NCBI RefSeq assembly: GCF_018257575.1
Contig: NZ_JAERJP010000007.1
Coordinates: 1-64,000, forward strand
Direction of reading: 5' to 3'
From: Tatumella sp. JGM91
GTDB taxonomy: Bacteria; Pseudomonadota; Gammaproteobacteria; Enterobacterales; Enterobacteriaceae
DNA: 64,000 bases
Shown here: one piece after another, positions 21,274 through 30,820 of the stretch
Position numbering within the stretch: position 1 is the first letter of the stretch
How the letters are laid out: each line of letters opens with the position of its first letter
Made by a program: the position numbers and the translations under genes
The notes under the pieces: model-generated
What the model was told of the DNA's origin: nothing
Databases searched by the model: none
The model's input: the letters and a program-made list of their open reading frames with translations, nothing else

Positions 21274-22500
21274 GTGCAAAAAAAGAAAACTGTAACCCCG
21301 GCAAAAGCCATGCTGGCTGCTGTCAGCGGCTATGCTATGGATGGATTCGATCTGTTAATCCTCGGATTTATGTTACCGGCTATCAGTGTCTCCTTATCAC
21401 TGGACCACTCACAGGCGGGCTCACTGGTTACCTGGACGCTGATTGGCGCCGTAGCCGGCGGAATTATTTTCGGTCACCTGAGTGACCGGTTTGGCCGGGT
21501 CAGGGTATTAACCCTGACAATTTTAATGTTCTCGGTATTTACCGGACTCTGTGCGACGGCCCGCGGCTACCATGACCTGCTGATTTACCGGACCCTGGCC
21601 GGGGTCGGCCTGGGGGGCGAGTTTGGTATAGGGATGGCGCTGATTGCCGAAGTCTGGCCGGCCAGCAAGCGCAACAGAGCCTCTGCCTGGGTAGGTATTG
21701 GCTGGCAGGCCGGGGTGTTGCTGGCGGCAGTAATTACGCCACTGCTGCTGACAGTGATTGGCTGGCGTGGCATGTTTCTGGTGGGGCTGGTCCCGGCGCT
21801 GTTTTCGTTTGCCATCCGTCACGGGCTGAGCGAACCGGAATCGTTTATTCGTCAGCCAAAGAAAGAACAACAGCGTTCATTTATGTCCCGCCTCAGATTA
21901 CTGGTAAACGATCGTGCCACGGCAAAAGCCAGCCTGGGGATTTTCATTTTATGCTCGGTACAGAATTTCGGTTATTACGGGCTGATGATTTGGATGCCCA
22001 GCTATTTGTCTTCATCGTTCGGTTTCAGCCTGACCAAATCGGGGTTATGGACCGCCGTGACGGTGGCAGGTATGACCCTGGGGATTGGGCTGTTCGGTAT
22101 GCTGGCTGACCGTTTTTCCCGCTGGAAAATCTTTATTCTTTACCAGCTGGGTGCGGTGGTGATGGTGATTGTCTATGCCCGGCTGACCGACCCGTCCCTG
22201 ATGCTGGTGGCCGGCGCGGTTATGGGGTTGTTTGTGAATGGTATGATAGGCGGTTACGGTGCATTAATTTCCGATACTTTTCCGGTCGCCTCGCGGGCCA
22301 CTGCCCAGAATGTTCTGTTTAACCTTGGACGGGGCGTCGGCGGGTTTGGCCCGCTGGTAACAGGGATGCTGGCTTCAGAGTGGTCATTCAGTGCTGCGAT
22401 TACGCTGCTGGCATTGATTTATGTGCTGGATATTGTGGCAACCCTGTTTCTGCTACCGCGCCACCAGGGCCAGGATGATGCGCTGGGTGCTATCGGCTAA
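21274..22500 (+). CDS. MFS transporter, aromatic-acid/metabolite:H+ symporter type
   Basis: A 12-helix major-facilitator protein. The N-terminus GYAMDGFDLLILGFMLP and the loop 2-3 motif GHLSDRFGRVRVL (with a second copy, GMLADRFSRWKI) resemble the metabolite/aromatic acid:H+ symporter families. The substrate cannot be deduced. I choose the GTG at 21274 (408 aa) because AAGGA lies eight bases upstream and the family core starts soon after. A longer frame from 21160 runs through the phoU terminator T-run and looks non-coding. It sits alone between phoU and the microcin locus. Confidence 0.8.
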   Translation: MQKKKTVTPAKAMLAAVSGYAMDGFDLLILGFMLPAISVSLSLDHSQAGSLVTWTLIGAVAGGIIFGHLSDRFGRVRVLTLTILMFSVFTGLCATARGYHDLLIYRTLAGVGLGGEFGIGMALIAEVWPASKRNRASAWVGIGWQAGVLLAAVITPLLLTVIGWRGMFLVGLVPALFSFAIRHGLSEPESFIRQPKKEQQRSFMSRLRLLVNDRATAKASLGIFILCSVQNFGYYGLMIWMPSYLSSSFGFSLTKSGLWTAVTVAGMTLGIGLFGMLADRFSRWKIFILYQLGAVVMVIVYARLTDPSLMLVAGAVMGLFVNGMIGGYGALISDTFPVASRATAQNVLFNLGRGVGGFGPLVTGMLASEWSFSAAITLLALIYVLDIVATLFLLPRHQGQDDALGAIG

Positions 22501-22508
22501 CCCCGCCA

Positions 22509-22539
22509 GCGGACAGACCGGCAATCAGGGTCTGTCCGC
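22509..22539 (+). terminator. Hairpin after the MFS gene
   Basis: An 11-base perfect stem, GCGGACAGACC/GGTCTGTCCGC, begins nine bases after the stop codon. No T-run follows directly, so termination is probable but not certain. Confidence 0.55.
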
Positions 22540-22881
22540 AGCGCAACTAATACAATTAAAAGAAATTTATTAATGAAACTTTCTGATAATCAGGTTTTAT
22601 ATTTTTACTGATCACGGTTATTTTCCCGGTTTCCGGAAGTTACCGGCAACCCTGTTTTTTCTTTCTGCCTGTTTCTGATGGATTTTTTTATTCACAGCAA
22701 ATTACCTGGCTATTTATTGTTAATTACCGGAAGGCATTGTCTGACCGGCGGATAAATGTATGATATTGAAAACAGGGAGGGCAGTGTATATTTTGTTCCG
22801 GTAGCAATAACCGGGATATCAGGCTGATGACTGGATTATTGCTACTTACAACACCGGGAATATTAAAAAAAGGAAATTTTT
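22540..22881. other. Upstream region of the microcin gene
   Basis: An AT-rich non-coding stretch. It contains a 10-base inverted repeat, GTAGCAATAA (22801-22810) and TTATTGCTAC (22836-22845), and the ribosome site AAGGAAA just before 22882. Only tiny open frames occur (12 codons at 22573 and 25 codons at 22678), with no sign of being real. No immunity gene is visible here. Confidence 0.5.
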
Positions 22882-23106
22882 ATGAAAGAATTAACACAAA
22901 CTGAAGTACAGACTGTTTCTGGCGCCGGGACTCTTGCCAGTTCACTGGGCTCGCTGGGTTCTATGGTCGGCGGCGCAATGAAACTGATCGGTATGAAAAA
23001 CTCTGTCGCGAATGCTGCTGCTATCGGTAACAATATCGGCATGATATTTGAATCGGTATATGGTGCGTTTTCATCGACAGTGAAATTTTTCTTTGATAAA
23101 AAATAA
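22882..23106 (+). CDS. Class II microcin-like bacteriocin precursor
   Basis: A 74-residue precursor. The leader MKELTQTEVQTVSGAG fits the class II microcin double-glycine type (compare the microcin V leader ending VSGG), with cleavage expected after GA or AG at residue 15 or 16. The remaining 58-59 residues are rich in Gly, Ala and Ser, with GxxxG-like spacing, no cysteine, and an aromatic/basic end (KFFFDKK). That suggests a small membrane-active peptide. AAGGAAA precedes the ATG. A terminator follows at once, then the genes for a CvaA/CvaB-type exporter. I do not recognise it as a named microcin, and no immunity gene is evident. Confidence 0.78.
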   Translation: MKELTQTEVQTVSGAGTLASSLGSLGSMVGGAMKLIGMKNSVANAAAIGNNIGMIFESVYGAFSSTVKFFFDKK

Positions 23107-23118
23107 TTCTCTCTGAAT

Positions 23119-23150
23119 AAAAGGTGTCGCCTTGCGCGACACCTTTTCAT
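23119..23150 (+). terminator. Terminator after the microcin gene
   Basis: A 12-base perfect stem, AAAAGGTGTCGC/GCGACACCTTTT (23119-23147), with a CTTGC loop begins 12 bases after the stop. Read-through to the export genes would have to pass it, so the peptide gene may be transcribed more than its exporter. Confidence 0.8.
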
Positions 23151-23223
23151 ATTTCCAAAGGGTGAATAACGGATGTTTATCCTGGTGGTTAATTATACAT
23201 AGCAATTTACATGGTTATCTGTC

Positions 23224-24509
23224 ATGGAAGGTAAATCTATTTTCAGAAAGGAAGCGCTGGATAATATTAAAAATCAATGGCTGGGGAAGGCATTGTTAAT
23301 TTCGTCCTGTCCCTCATGGCTGGTCGCTATTTTATCCGGGTTGTTCTTTTTAATAATTATGGCCGGTATTATCTTCGGACAATATACCCGGCGAATTAAC
23401 GTTGACGGGGAAATTATTTCCCTGCAACAGGCAATCACTATATATGCGCCGCAGCAGGGCGTGGTGACCAGGACATTTCTGCAGACCGGACAACGGGTTA
23501 ACAAAGGTGAGCCTCTGTATGAGATTGATGTCAGCCGGACCACCAGTAGCGGTAATGTCAGTGCTCGCGGGGCAGAAGCCATTAATTATCAGCTGACTCT
23601 GATAGAACAGATCATTGAAAAAACAGAACAAAATAAACAATCGTCATTAAACAGCCTGCAACAGCAACTGGCCCAATACCGGCAGGCTTATAAAAAGTCA
23701 CAGGAATTGATCAGCAGTGCCGGACGCGGGCTACAGGATATGCAGAAAAGCATGGGTAATTATGACGATTACTTACGTAAAGGTCTGATTAATAAAGAGC
23801 AGTTTAATAATCAGCGTTATCTGTTTTATCAGCAGCAATCCTCGTGCAAAGCCTGAATACTCAGCTGATCCAGGAAGGGCTGCAGGTTATCAGTCTGGAG
23901 ACTGAGATTGCTACCCAGTCAGCCGACTTTGATAATAAAGCAGCAGAATATGCGTTAAAACGCAGTGAGTTACAGCGCGAGCTGGCTGAGGTGAATGCCA
24001 GTGGTACGCTGATTATTACCGCGCCTGAAGAGGGTAATATCGAAAATATGGTGTATACGGCCGGGCAGATGGTGGCCGCCGGCGATAGCCTGGCACAACT
24101 GATGCCGGGAGGGCGTCCACAGTTTTTGCTGGTGTTGTGGCTGCCGGACAGCAGTGTGCCTTATGTGTCCCCGGGAGATGCGGTTAACCTGCGCTATGAC
24201 GCTTATCCTTTCCAGAAATTTGGTCAGTTTCCTGGCAGGATTAAATCTGTATCACGGATCCCCGCCAGTGCGAAAGAGCTGATGATGTACAGCAGCATTG
24301 CACCTGCGGTGAATAATGGTGCAGGCCAGGCTTACTATAAAACGATTATTGAACTGGCGGCCGACAGCTTCAGGTTCCGTGGAGAATCAATGAACTGGTC
24401 AAATGGTATGAAGGCTCAGGCCACCCTGTTTCTGGAACGCCGGCCCTTATATCAATGGATCCTGTCGCCTTATTACGATATCCGGCGTAGCCTCGGAGGG
24501 CCGGTCTGA
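23224..24509 (+). pseudogene. CvaA/HlyD-like membrane-fusion protein, split by a frameshift
   Basis: The periplasmic adaptor linking the inner-membrane exporter to an outer-membrane channel such as TolC. The first part (23224-23856, 210 aa) holds the single membrane helix (about residues 34-54), the first half-lipoyl region and the start of the coiled coil. The second part (about 23844-24509) continues the coiled coil, lipoyl and beta-barrel regions to the end YDIRRSLGGPV. Together they line up with CvaA from end to end. The break at 23841-23848 is explained by one lost G (TCG-TGCAA where TCG-GTG-CAA would restore QSSVQSLN). Either the gene is broken, or there is a sequencing error, or slippage occurs. 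The stop overlaps the exporter ATG. Confidence 0.85.
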
Positions 24510-26608
24510 TGAATGCCTCTTTTTTTGAGCAAATAAGCCGTCGGGTGAACTTTAGCCTGTGGCGGCGGGTGCCCGCCATCTTACAGACCGAAGCCGCTGA
24601 ATGCGGGCTGGCCTGCCTGACGATGGTATGTCGCTATTTCGGGATGGACATTGACCTGTTAAACCTGCGTCGCCGTTTTGGTGTTTCATCTCATGGGGCG
24701 ACACTGACCACCCTGATGCATATTGCCGGGCAACTGGCAATGAAGACACGCCCTTTGTCCCTGGATCTGGATGAAATAAATCAGCTGAAAAGGCCCTGTC
24801 TGCTGCACTGGGATATGAACCATTTTGTGGTACTGGTCGCAGTCCGGCGTTCACGGTTTATTATCCATGATCCGGCCCTTGGTCGCCGGATTATTGGGAT
24901 GCGTGAAATGTCACAACATTTCTCGGGTATTGCCCTCGAAATCTGGCCGGATAACGAGTTTATCCCGCTGAAAGCCCGCTCCCGCCTCAGCCTGTGGTCA
25001 ATGATGCGGAATATCTCAGGCCTGCCGGGCTTTCTGATTAAAATCTTTTGTCTGTCGCTGGTCGTTGAGGCGGTTAACATTCTTATTCCGGTCGGTACCC
25101 AGCTGGTTATGGACCATGTGCTGATTGCCCGTGACCATGATCTGCTGAGCCTGATTTGTCTGGGACTGCTGACCTTTATTCTGTTCCGCACTTTTATCAG
25201 TATGCTGCGTTCCTGGACATCACTGGTGATGCAGTCACTGATTGATATTCAGTGGAAAACCGGCCTGATGGATCATCTGCTCCGCCTGCCGCTGGTCTAT
25301 TTTGAAAAACGCAAAGCCGGTGATATTCAGTCCCGTTTTGCGTCACTGGATACTATCCGCGGTACCCTGACCAGCAGCCTGGTGAACGGCATTATTGATA
25401 TTATTGTTTCTGTCAGCGTGCTGGTGATGATGTATCTGTATGGTGGCTGGCTGATTTTTGTCGTGCTGGGGTTCACCCTGTTGTATATGCTGCTGCGCTT
25501 AACGACTTACCAGCGCTACCGCCAGGCGCAGGAAGAGCATATTGTGAAAGGAGCCCGTGCCAGTTCTCATTTTATGGAAACCTTGTACGGTATCAGCACC
25601 CTGAAGGTGCTGGGCCTGTCAGGCACCCGTTCCCAGTACTGGCTTAACCTGAATATTGATACCACCAATGCCGGAATCCGTATGAGCCGGCTGGATATGT
25701 TGTTTGGCGGGGTTAACTCGCTGATCTCGACGGTCGATCAGGTCGTCATTCTGTGGCTGGGAGCTTCAATGGTGATTGACGGCAATATGACAGTCGGCAT
25801 GTTCGTAGCTTTTAATGCTTACCGTGGTCAGTTCTCAGAACGGGCGTCATCGCTGATCGATATGCTATTACAACTGCGTATGCTGGCACTGCATAACGAC
25901 AGGATTGCCGATATTGTATTGCATGAGCCGGAAGCATTTCAGCCCGCCAGAAGTCTCTGTCAGCCGGATAAAGCAGCCGGTTTACAGGTTCGCGACCTGA
26001 GTTATCAGTATGACAAACTCAGCCGGCCAATCTTTTCGGACATAAATATAAGGGTCGATGCGGGGGAAAGTGTGGCCATTACCGGGCCTTCAGGGGCCGG
26101 GAAAACCACCTTAATGAAGGTGATGAGTGGCCTGTTAGCCCCGGACAGTGGTTCGATCCTGTGTAACGGCATTGATATTGCCGGGGCAGGAATTAATAAC
26201 TACCGGCAGGGGATTGCCTGTGTGTTGCAGGAAGATAAATTGTTTGCCGGGTCGATCGCCGAAAATATTTCCGGATTCAGTGAACAAAAAGATATGCAGT
26301 GGGTGACTGACTGCGCCAGAAACAGTCATATTCATGACGAGATTATGCAGATGCCGATGGGTTACGAAACACTGGTTTCTGAACTGGGCGGCAGTTTATC
26401 CGGAGGGCAAAAACAGCGGCTGCTGATTGCCCGCGCGCTCTATCGTCGTCCCGCGATTCTGTTCCTGGATGAAGCCACCAGTCATCTGGATCTGGATAAT
26501 GAAGCCAGGGTTAATGCCGCCATCAGCCAGCTTAAAATTACCCGAATTTTTATTGCCCACCACCCTTCAACTATTGCCTCTGCCGACCGGGTCATCGAAT
26601 TACGCTGA
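24509..26608 (+). CDS. Microcin peptidase/ABC exporter (CvaB-like)
   Basis: Cleaves double-glycine leaders and exports the peptide. Domains in the 699 residues: a C39 cysteine protease (about 20-145) with Cys32 in AAECGLACL, His105 and Asp121 as catalytic triad; a six-helix ABC membrane domain (about 170-450); and an ATPase domain (about 490-699) with Walker A GPSGAGKTT near 525, signature LSGGQ near 630 and Walker B ILFLDEATSHLD near 650. All key residues are present, so this gene looks intact although its partner fusion-protein gene is frameshifted. Its ATG overlaps the stop of that gene, and a strong terminator follows. Confidence 0.93.
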   Translation: MNASFFEQISRRVNFSLWRRVPAILQTEAAECGLACLTMVCRYFGMDIDLLNLRRRFGVSSHGATLTTLMHIAGQLAMKTRPLSLDLDEINQLKRPCLLHWDMNHFVVLVAVRRSRFIIHDPALGRRIIGMREMSQHFSGIALEIWPDNEFIPLKARSRLSLWSMMRNISGLPGFLIKIFCLSLVVEAVNILIPVGTQLVMDHVLIARDHDLLSLICLGLLTFILFRTFISMLRSWTSLVMQSLIDIQWKTGLMDHLLRLPLVYFEKRKAGDIQSRFASLDTIRGTLTSSLVNGIIDIIVSVSVLVMMYLYGGWLIFVVLGFTLLYMLLRLTTYQRYRQAQEEHIVKGARASSHFMETLYGISTLKVLGLSGTRSQYWLNLNIDTTNAGIRMSRLDMLFGGVNSLISTVDQVVILWLGASMVIDGNMTVGMFVAFNAYRGQFSERASSLIDMLLQLRMLALHNDRIADIVLHEPEAFQPARSLCQPDKAAGLQVRDLSYQYDKLSRPIFSDINIRVDAGESVAITGPSGAGKTTLMKVMSGLLAPDSGSILCNGIDIAGAGINNYRQGIACVLQEDKLFAGSIAENISGFSEQKDMQWVTDCARNSHIHDEIMQMPMGYETLVSELGGSLSGGQKQRLLIARALYRRPAILFLDEATSHLDLDNEARVNAAISQLKITRIFIAHHPSTIASADRVIELR

Positions 26609-26623
26609 CCGGCCGGTACACCT

Positions 26624-26656
26624 GACACTGTCGTCTCTGACGACAGTGTCTTTCCC
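26624..26656 (+). terminator. Terminator of the microcin export genes
   Basis: A perfect 12-base stem, GACACTGTCGTC/GACGACAGTGTC, with a TCT loop, then TTTCCCTC. It starts 16 bases after the exporter stop. Confidence 0.75.
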
Positions 26657-26827
26657 TCAGCCCCGGAGACTGGCTATCCCGTACTGCTGGCGGGTGTTTT
26701 AATTTTTCATAATATGCTATTGGTTCTGTATTCTGTCTGAATTTCAGCCACAATGATGGCTGCCGGTAACATGATGAGTATTTCAGGGGAAATTAACCGG
26801 CAGTACTGATCGGACAAAGGAGCACCG

Positions 26828-27268
26828 ATGGAAATTAGCGGAGTGTTTTGGTTCTGGATCGCGATTGCTGCTATTTTTGCGCTGGTTGAGATATTTACCA
26901 CCACCTTTTTCGGCCTGTGGATGGCTATTGCTGCCCTGATTCCGGCCATGCTGGTCCTTTTTCTGCCGGACTTCCCGGTGGCCGGGCAGTTGCTGGTCTG
27001 GATAGTGGCGTCGGTTCTCTGTGCCTGGGTATGGGTGCGCTGGATACGCAGTAAACCTGAGCCCTGGCTCGCTGAACCACTGACCGGTCAGCAAGGTATA
27101 CTGGCCTGCGCGCTGACCCCGGGACAGCAGGGTATTCTGTTGCTGAGTAAACCGGTACAGGGACGTCAGGAGTGGCCTTGTATCAGCGACAGGGCGTTAC
27201 CCAGGCAGACACGGGTAAAAGTGATTGCGATGGCGGGTGACGGTGTAGTGAAAGTTGACCTTGTATAA
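26828..27268 (+). CDS. ybbJ: NfeD-family membrane protein (YbbJ)
   Basis: A 146-residue inner-membrane protein of the NfeD family: two or three hydrophobic segments in the first 75 residues, then a small soluble OB-like domain (QQGILACALTPGQQGILLL...KVIAMAGDGVVKVDLV). NfeD proteins pair with SPFH/stomatin proteins, and qmcA follows 31 bases downstream, as in E. coli ybbJ-qmcA. AAAGGAG precedes the ATG. Its exact role in membrane quality control is not settled. Confidence 0.9.
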   Translation: MEISGVFWFWIAIAAIFALVEIFTTTFFGLWMAIAALIPAMLVLFLPDFPVAGQLLVWIVASVLCAWVWVRWIRSKPEPWLAEPLTGQQGILACALTPGQQGILLLSKPVQGRQEWPCISDRALPRQTRVKVIAMAGDGVVKVDLV

Positions 27269-27299
27269 TTGTTCTGTTCACCTTTAAGGAGGAGACCTT

Positions 27300-28250
27300 A
27301 TGTCACCGGGACTGATGGCGTTAGGCTTAGTAATTGTGTTACTGGCAGTGACGTTTTTTAAATGTGTGCGTATTGTTCCGCAGGCTGACCAGTGGATTGT
27401 CGAGCGACTGGGGAAATATCACAGTACCCTCAATCCGGGACTGAATATTTTAATCCCGTTTATTGATGTGGTGGCTTATAAAATGTCGGCCAAAGACCAG
27501 ATGTTTGAGGTGAAAGGTATTGAAGGGATCACCAAAGACAATGCCACTGTCGGGGTCAATGCGATTTGCTTTGTCCGGATAGCCGATCCTAACAAGGCGG
27601 CTTACGGCGTGGATAGCTATAGTGCGGCGGTACAGAATCTGGTGATGACCACTATTCGTAATGCTGTCGGGGGGATGAACCTGGATGATACCCTGTCTAA
27701 CCGTGACCAGTTGGCGATTACCCTGCGGGCCAACATGGAAGAGCAGATGAATGACTGGGGGCTGATCCTGAGAACGGTGGATATTCAGGATATCACGCCC
27801 TCTGATTCTATGCGTAAATCGATGGAGCAACAGGCAGCAGCAGAACGGGAACGTAAAGCGACTGAAACCCGTGCTGAGGGGAACAAGAATGCAGCGATCC
27901 GTGAAGCTGAAGGGAAAAAACAGGCGATGATCCTGGATGCGGAAGCCAGACTGGAGGCCTCCCGGCGTGAAGCGGAAGCGATAGAAACCCTCGCCAGCGG
28001 TCAGAAGAAAGCCACCGACCAGCTAGCGGCTGCACTGAATGCCAGCGGCGGACATCAGGCGATGTCATTTCAGCTGGCTAATAACTATGTACAGACCCTG
28101 AGTGAGTTATCAAAAAGTGATAATGCTAAAGTTATCGCCATGCCAGCCGATCTTGCTCAGGCCGTTGGCGGGCTGCTGAATGCAGGTGCACTGATGTCGG
28201 TGGGTGCGGAAGCCGGTGCGTCGGTTAAATCACCACGCACTCAGGGGTAA
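27300..28250 (+). CDS. qmcA: SPFH/stomatin-family membrane protein QmcA
   Basis: An inner-membrane band-7 protein; E. coli QmcA suppresses the growth defect of cells lacking ftsH and htpX and is linked to membrane protein quality control. The 316 residues start with one membrane segment (about 3-22), followed by the SPFH domain (VPQADQWIVERLGKYHSTLNPGLNILIPF) and a long helical Ala/Glu/Arg-rich coiled coil (about 170-245). An AAGGAGG site precedes the ATG. It forms an operon with ybbJ. Confidence 0.94.
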   Translation: MSPGLMALGLVIVLLAVTFFKCVRIVPQADQWIVERLGKYHSTLNPGLNILIPFIDVVAYKMSAKDQMFEVKGIEGITKDNATVGVNAICFVRIADPNKAAYGVDSYSAAVQNLVMTTIRNAVGGMNLDDTLSNRDQLAITLRANMEEQMNDWGLILRTVDIQDITPSDSMRKSMEQQAAAERERKATETRAEGNKNAAIREAEGKKQAMILDAEARLEASRREAEAIETLASGQKKATDQLAAALNASGGHQAMSFQLANNYVQTLSELSKSDNAKVIAMPADLAQAVGGLLNAGALMSVGAEAGASVKSPRTQG

Positions 28251-28302
28251 TCTGTTTTCCCGGCCGCTAAGCAACGAGTAAGGTGGCTGAGCTACTTGCC
28301 GG

Positions 28303-29181
28303 TCAGGATTTACGGCGGGCCACTCCCAGCTGACTGGCGACCTGCAGATGACGATATAACAGGGCCGAAGCCTGTTGATTATCACCCTCTGCCAGGGCAT
28401 CCAGTATTGCTAAATGCTCCTGACAGGACACTTTGACCCGCCGGAGATTATTAATAGTATGTGTCTCTGTCAGACGCCGCAGACGGTTTTGCTGCTGAAT
28501 GCTATGCAGGATAAAACGGTTGCCTGACCAGGCGGCCAGTAATTCATGGAACCGTGCATTACTTTCAATAAAATGTTGACTGTCCGGTACGCCATTGAGC
28601 AGTGCCAGCTGATTATCACGGCATTGCCGGAGCTGTTCTGGAACCACACAAAATCCGGGTTCCATCAGGGCTGCCGGTTCCAGTAGCATACGAAACCGGT
28701 AACTTTCCAGCCGCTGCTCTGCGCTTGCCAGCGTCGGCATCATCACCCAGCCATGACCATGTTTTCGCTGTATAATTCCTTCTTCTGTCAGGCGCTGCAG
28801 GCAGCGCCGCAGGATACTCTTGCTGCACTGATAACGGCGCAGCAGGTCACTCTCATTTATGTGCCCGGGCAGTGTCTGATTCAGATGGTCGTCAATAATA
28901 AGACGGTAGAGATCGTCTTCTGCAACCCGCAGTCCGGCCAGCGTGTTCTGCAAAGCCTCACTACAGGCCGTTGCTACAGTAAAGCCACAGTGTTTCTCTG
29001 CCGTCAGGATCTGTTGACCGGCCAGATAAAACAGAGCCCCGCGGATCGGTGATCGGGACACACCGAAATGCTGCGCCAGTTCGATCTCTTTTATGTGGCT
29101 GCCTGGCGGGAAATCTCCGCAGGCGATCGACTCAAGGATCTGTCCGGCGACTTTTGTTTGCAGAGGGGTCAGCTTACTCAT
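28303..29181 (-). CDS. GntR/FadR-type regulator with two winged-helix regions
   Basis: A 292-residue transcription regulator. A standard GntR winged helix is at about 10-70 (IKEIELAQHFGVSRSPIRGALFYL). A second GntR-like helix-turn-helix follows at about 95-150 (ESDLLRRYQCSKSILRRCLQRLTEEGIIQR). An FCD-type all-helical effector domain occupies about 155-285, with metal-type residues in NARFHELL and QEHLAILDAL. The doubled DNA-binding region is unusual for the family. It is convergent with qmcA, and its targets are unknown. Confidence 0.82.
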   Translation of the reverse strand: MSKLTPLQTKVAGQILESIACGDFPPGSHIKEIELAQHFGVSRSPIRGALFYLAGQQILTAEKHCGFTVATACSEALQNTLAGLRVAEDDLYRLIIDDHLNQTLPGHINESDLLRRYQCSKSILRRCLQRLTEEGIIQRKHGHGWVMMPTLASAEQRLESYRFRMLLEPAALMEPGFCVVPEQLRQCRDNQLALLNGVPDSQHFIESNARFHELLAAWSGNRFILHSIQQQNRLRRLTETHTINNLRRVKVSCQEHLAILDALAEGDNQQASALLYRHLQVASQLGVARRKS

Positions 29182-29332
29182 TTACGGAATACTCATGTCA
29201 CGTTCTCTCCGGACCGTCCGGAGGGGCACAGATAAACACTTATACTACGGGTTTACCCGTCGTATGTCAGGTTATGGTCAGAGCAGGCTGGTTCTGTCGG
29301 GGCAGAGGCCCCTTTAATCGGTATACCGGACA

Positions 29333-29350
29333 CCGGGGGGAACCCCCCGG
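29333..29350. repeat. GC-rich 18-base palindromic hairpin
   Basis: CCGGGGGG-AA-CCCCCCGG lies in the gap between the GntR gene start and the mnmE stop. It is very like the hairpin between gadB and gadC. It may end the mnmE transcript, although no T-run is seen. Confidence 0.5.
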
Positions 29351-29435
29351 GAGATATTTGCGATGCAGGCAGGGCGGAAGCGCAGTCAGAACTGTGATAT
29401 CACAGGTGTGTTCTGAACCGATGCGTTTTGCTGTT

Positions 29436-30800
29436 TTATTTGCCGATACAGAAGCTGGAGAAAATACGTCCCAGCAGATCATCGGCGGTGAACTCTCCGG
29501 TAATTTCGCTGAGTGACTGCTGCGCAAGACGTAATTCTTCTGCCAGCAGTTCGCCGGCCCGGGCACCGAGTAACTGGTACTGGCCCTGAAGCAGGTGACT
29601 GCTGGCAGCTTCCAGTGCTTCCAGGTGGCGGCGTCTGGCGATAAACCCGCCTTCAATATTTCCGGAAAAGCCCATACTCTGTTTCAGATGTTCGCGCAGC
29701 AGATCAATACCTGCGCCGGTGCGCGCCGACAGGCGGATCACGGTATTATCCCCTTGTTGTTCTGCCCCGAGAGCCTCACTGGTCACATCAGCCTTATTAC
29801 GGATAACGGTTACCGGCAGGGCGGGTGGCAGCCGCGCGATAAAGTCCGGCCAGATTTGCTGCGGGTCTGTGGCGCGGGTGGTGGTGCCATCGACCATAAA
29901 CAATACATGGTCGGCGGCGGAGATTTCCTGCCATGCGCGCTCAATCCCTATCCGCTCCACTTCATCACTGGATTCACGTAACCCGGCAGTATCAATGATA
30001 TGCAACGGCATGCCATCAATATGAATATGTTCGCGCAGGACATCACGGGTAGTACCGGCGATATCCGTGACGATAGCGGCTTCTCTTCCCGCCAGTGCAT
30101 TGAGCAGACTGGATTTTCCGGCATTTGGCCGCCCGGCAATCACCACCTTCATTCCTTCGCGCAATAAGCTGCCTTGCCGCGCTTCGGTACGGACGTTTTC
30201 CAGATCCTGCATAACCTGATTAAGCTGCGCCTCAATTTTTCCGTCCGACAGGAAATCAATCTCTTCGTCAGGGAAGTCGATGGCAGCCTCGACGTAAATA
30301 CGCAGATGAGTCAGGGCCTCCACCAGATGGCTGACCCGCTGAGAGAAAACACCCTGCAATGAGTTAACGGCAGAACGCGCGGCCTGTTCTGAACTGGCAT
30401 CAATTAAATCGGCAATCGCTTCGGCCTGGGCAAGGTCCAGTTTATCATTGAGAAATGCGCGTTCCGAAAATTCGCCCGGCCTCGCAATCCGCAGTCCCGG
30501 TAAGGCAATAACCCGTTTCAGTAACAGGTCGAGGATCACCGGGCCGCCATGCCCCTGTAACTCGAGTACATCTTCTCCGGTAAAAGAGTTCGGGCCGGGG
30601 AACCACAGAGCAATCCCCTGATCCAGTACAGTGCCATTGGCGTCCATAAAGGGCAGGTAGTCGGCATAACGTGCTTTGGGCAGTTTGCCTAAAATCTGTT
30701 GTGCAACTTCTGCGGCTTTCGGCCCCGAAATACGTAATATACCGACTCCGCCGCGGCCAGGAGGTGTTGCCTGGGCGACGATAGTATCGCTGTGGCTCAT
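29436..30800 (-). CDS. mnmE: tRNA modification GTPase MnmE
   Basis: With MnmG it installs the (carboxymethyl)aminomethyl group on U34 of certain tRNAs. The 454 residues match E. coli. There is an N-terminal tetrahydrofolate-binding domain ([20 protein letters not shown]), a helical domain, and a GTPase domain with G1 GRPNAGKSS near residue 223, G3 DTAG and G4 NKAD. The end is CIGK, the catalytic CxGK motif. The ATG at 30800 is chosen for the family start [10 protein letters not shown]; the upstream frame to 30878 overlaps the yidC terminator. It lies downstream of yidC. Confidence 0.97.
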   Translation of the reverse strand: MSHSDTIVAQATPPGRGGVGILRISGPKAAEVAQQILGKLPKARYADYLPFMDANGTVLDQGIALWFPGPNSFTGEDVLELQGHGGPVILDLLLKRVIALPGLRIARPGEFSERAFLNDKLDLAQAEAIADLIDASSEQAARSAVNSLQGVFSQRVSHLVEALTHLRIYVEAAIDFPDEEIDFLSDGKIEAQLNQVMQDLENVRTEARQGSLLREGMKVVIAGRPNAGKSSLLNALAGREAAIVTDIAGTTRDVLREHIHIDGMPLHIIDTAGLRESSDEVERIGIERAWQEISAADHVLFMVDGTTTRATDPQQIWPDFIARLPPALPVTVIRNKADVTSEALGAEQQGDNTVIRLSARTGAGIDLLREHLKQSMGFSGNIEGGFIARRRHLEALEAASSHLLQGQYQLLGARAGELLAEELRLAQQSLSEITGEFTADDLLGRIFSSFCIGK

Positions 30801-30820
30801 AGCTGTTCTCTCTTTTACCA

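Noticed and set aside
22678-22755. A 25-codon frame upstream of the microcin gene, considered as a small immunity or signal peptide
   Set aside because: It has no ribosome site and only weak hydrophobicity; too short to support.
22863-23150. A 95-codon minus-strand frame across the microcin gene, considered as an immunity gene
   Set aside because: It is the mirror of the precursor gene and its terminator, with no ribosome site and no membrane-protein pattern typical of immunity proteins.
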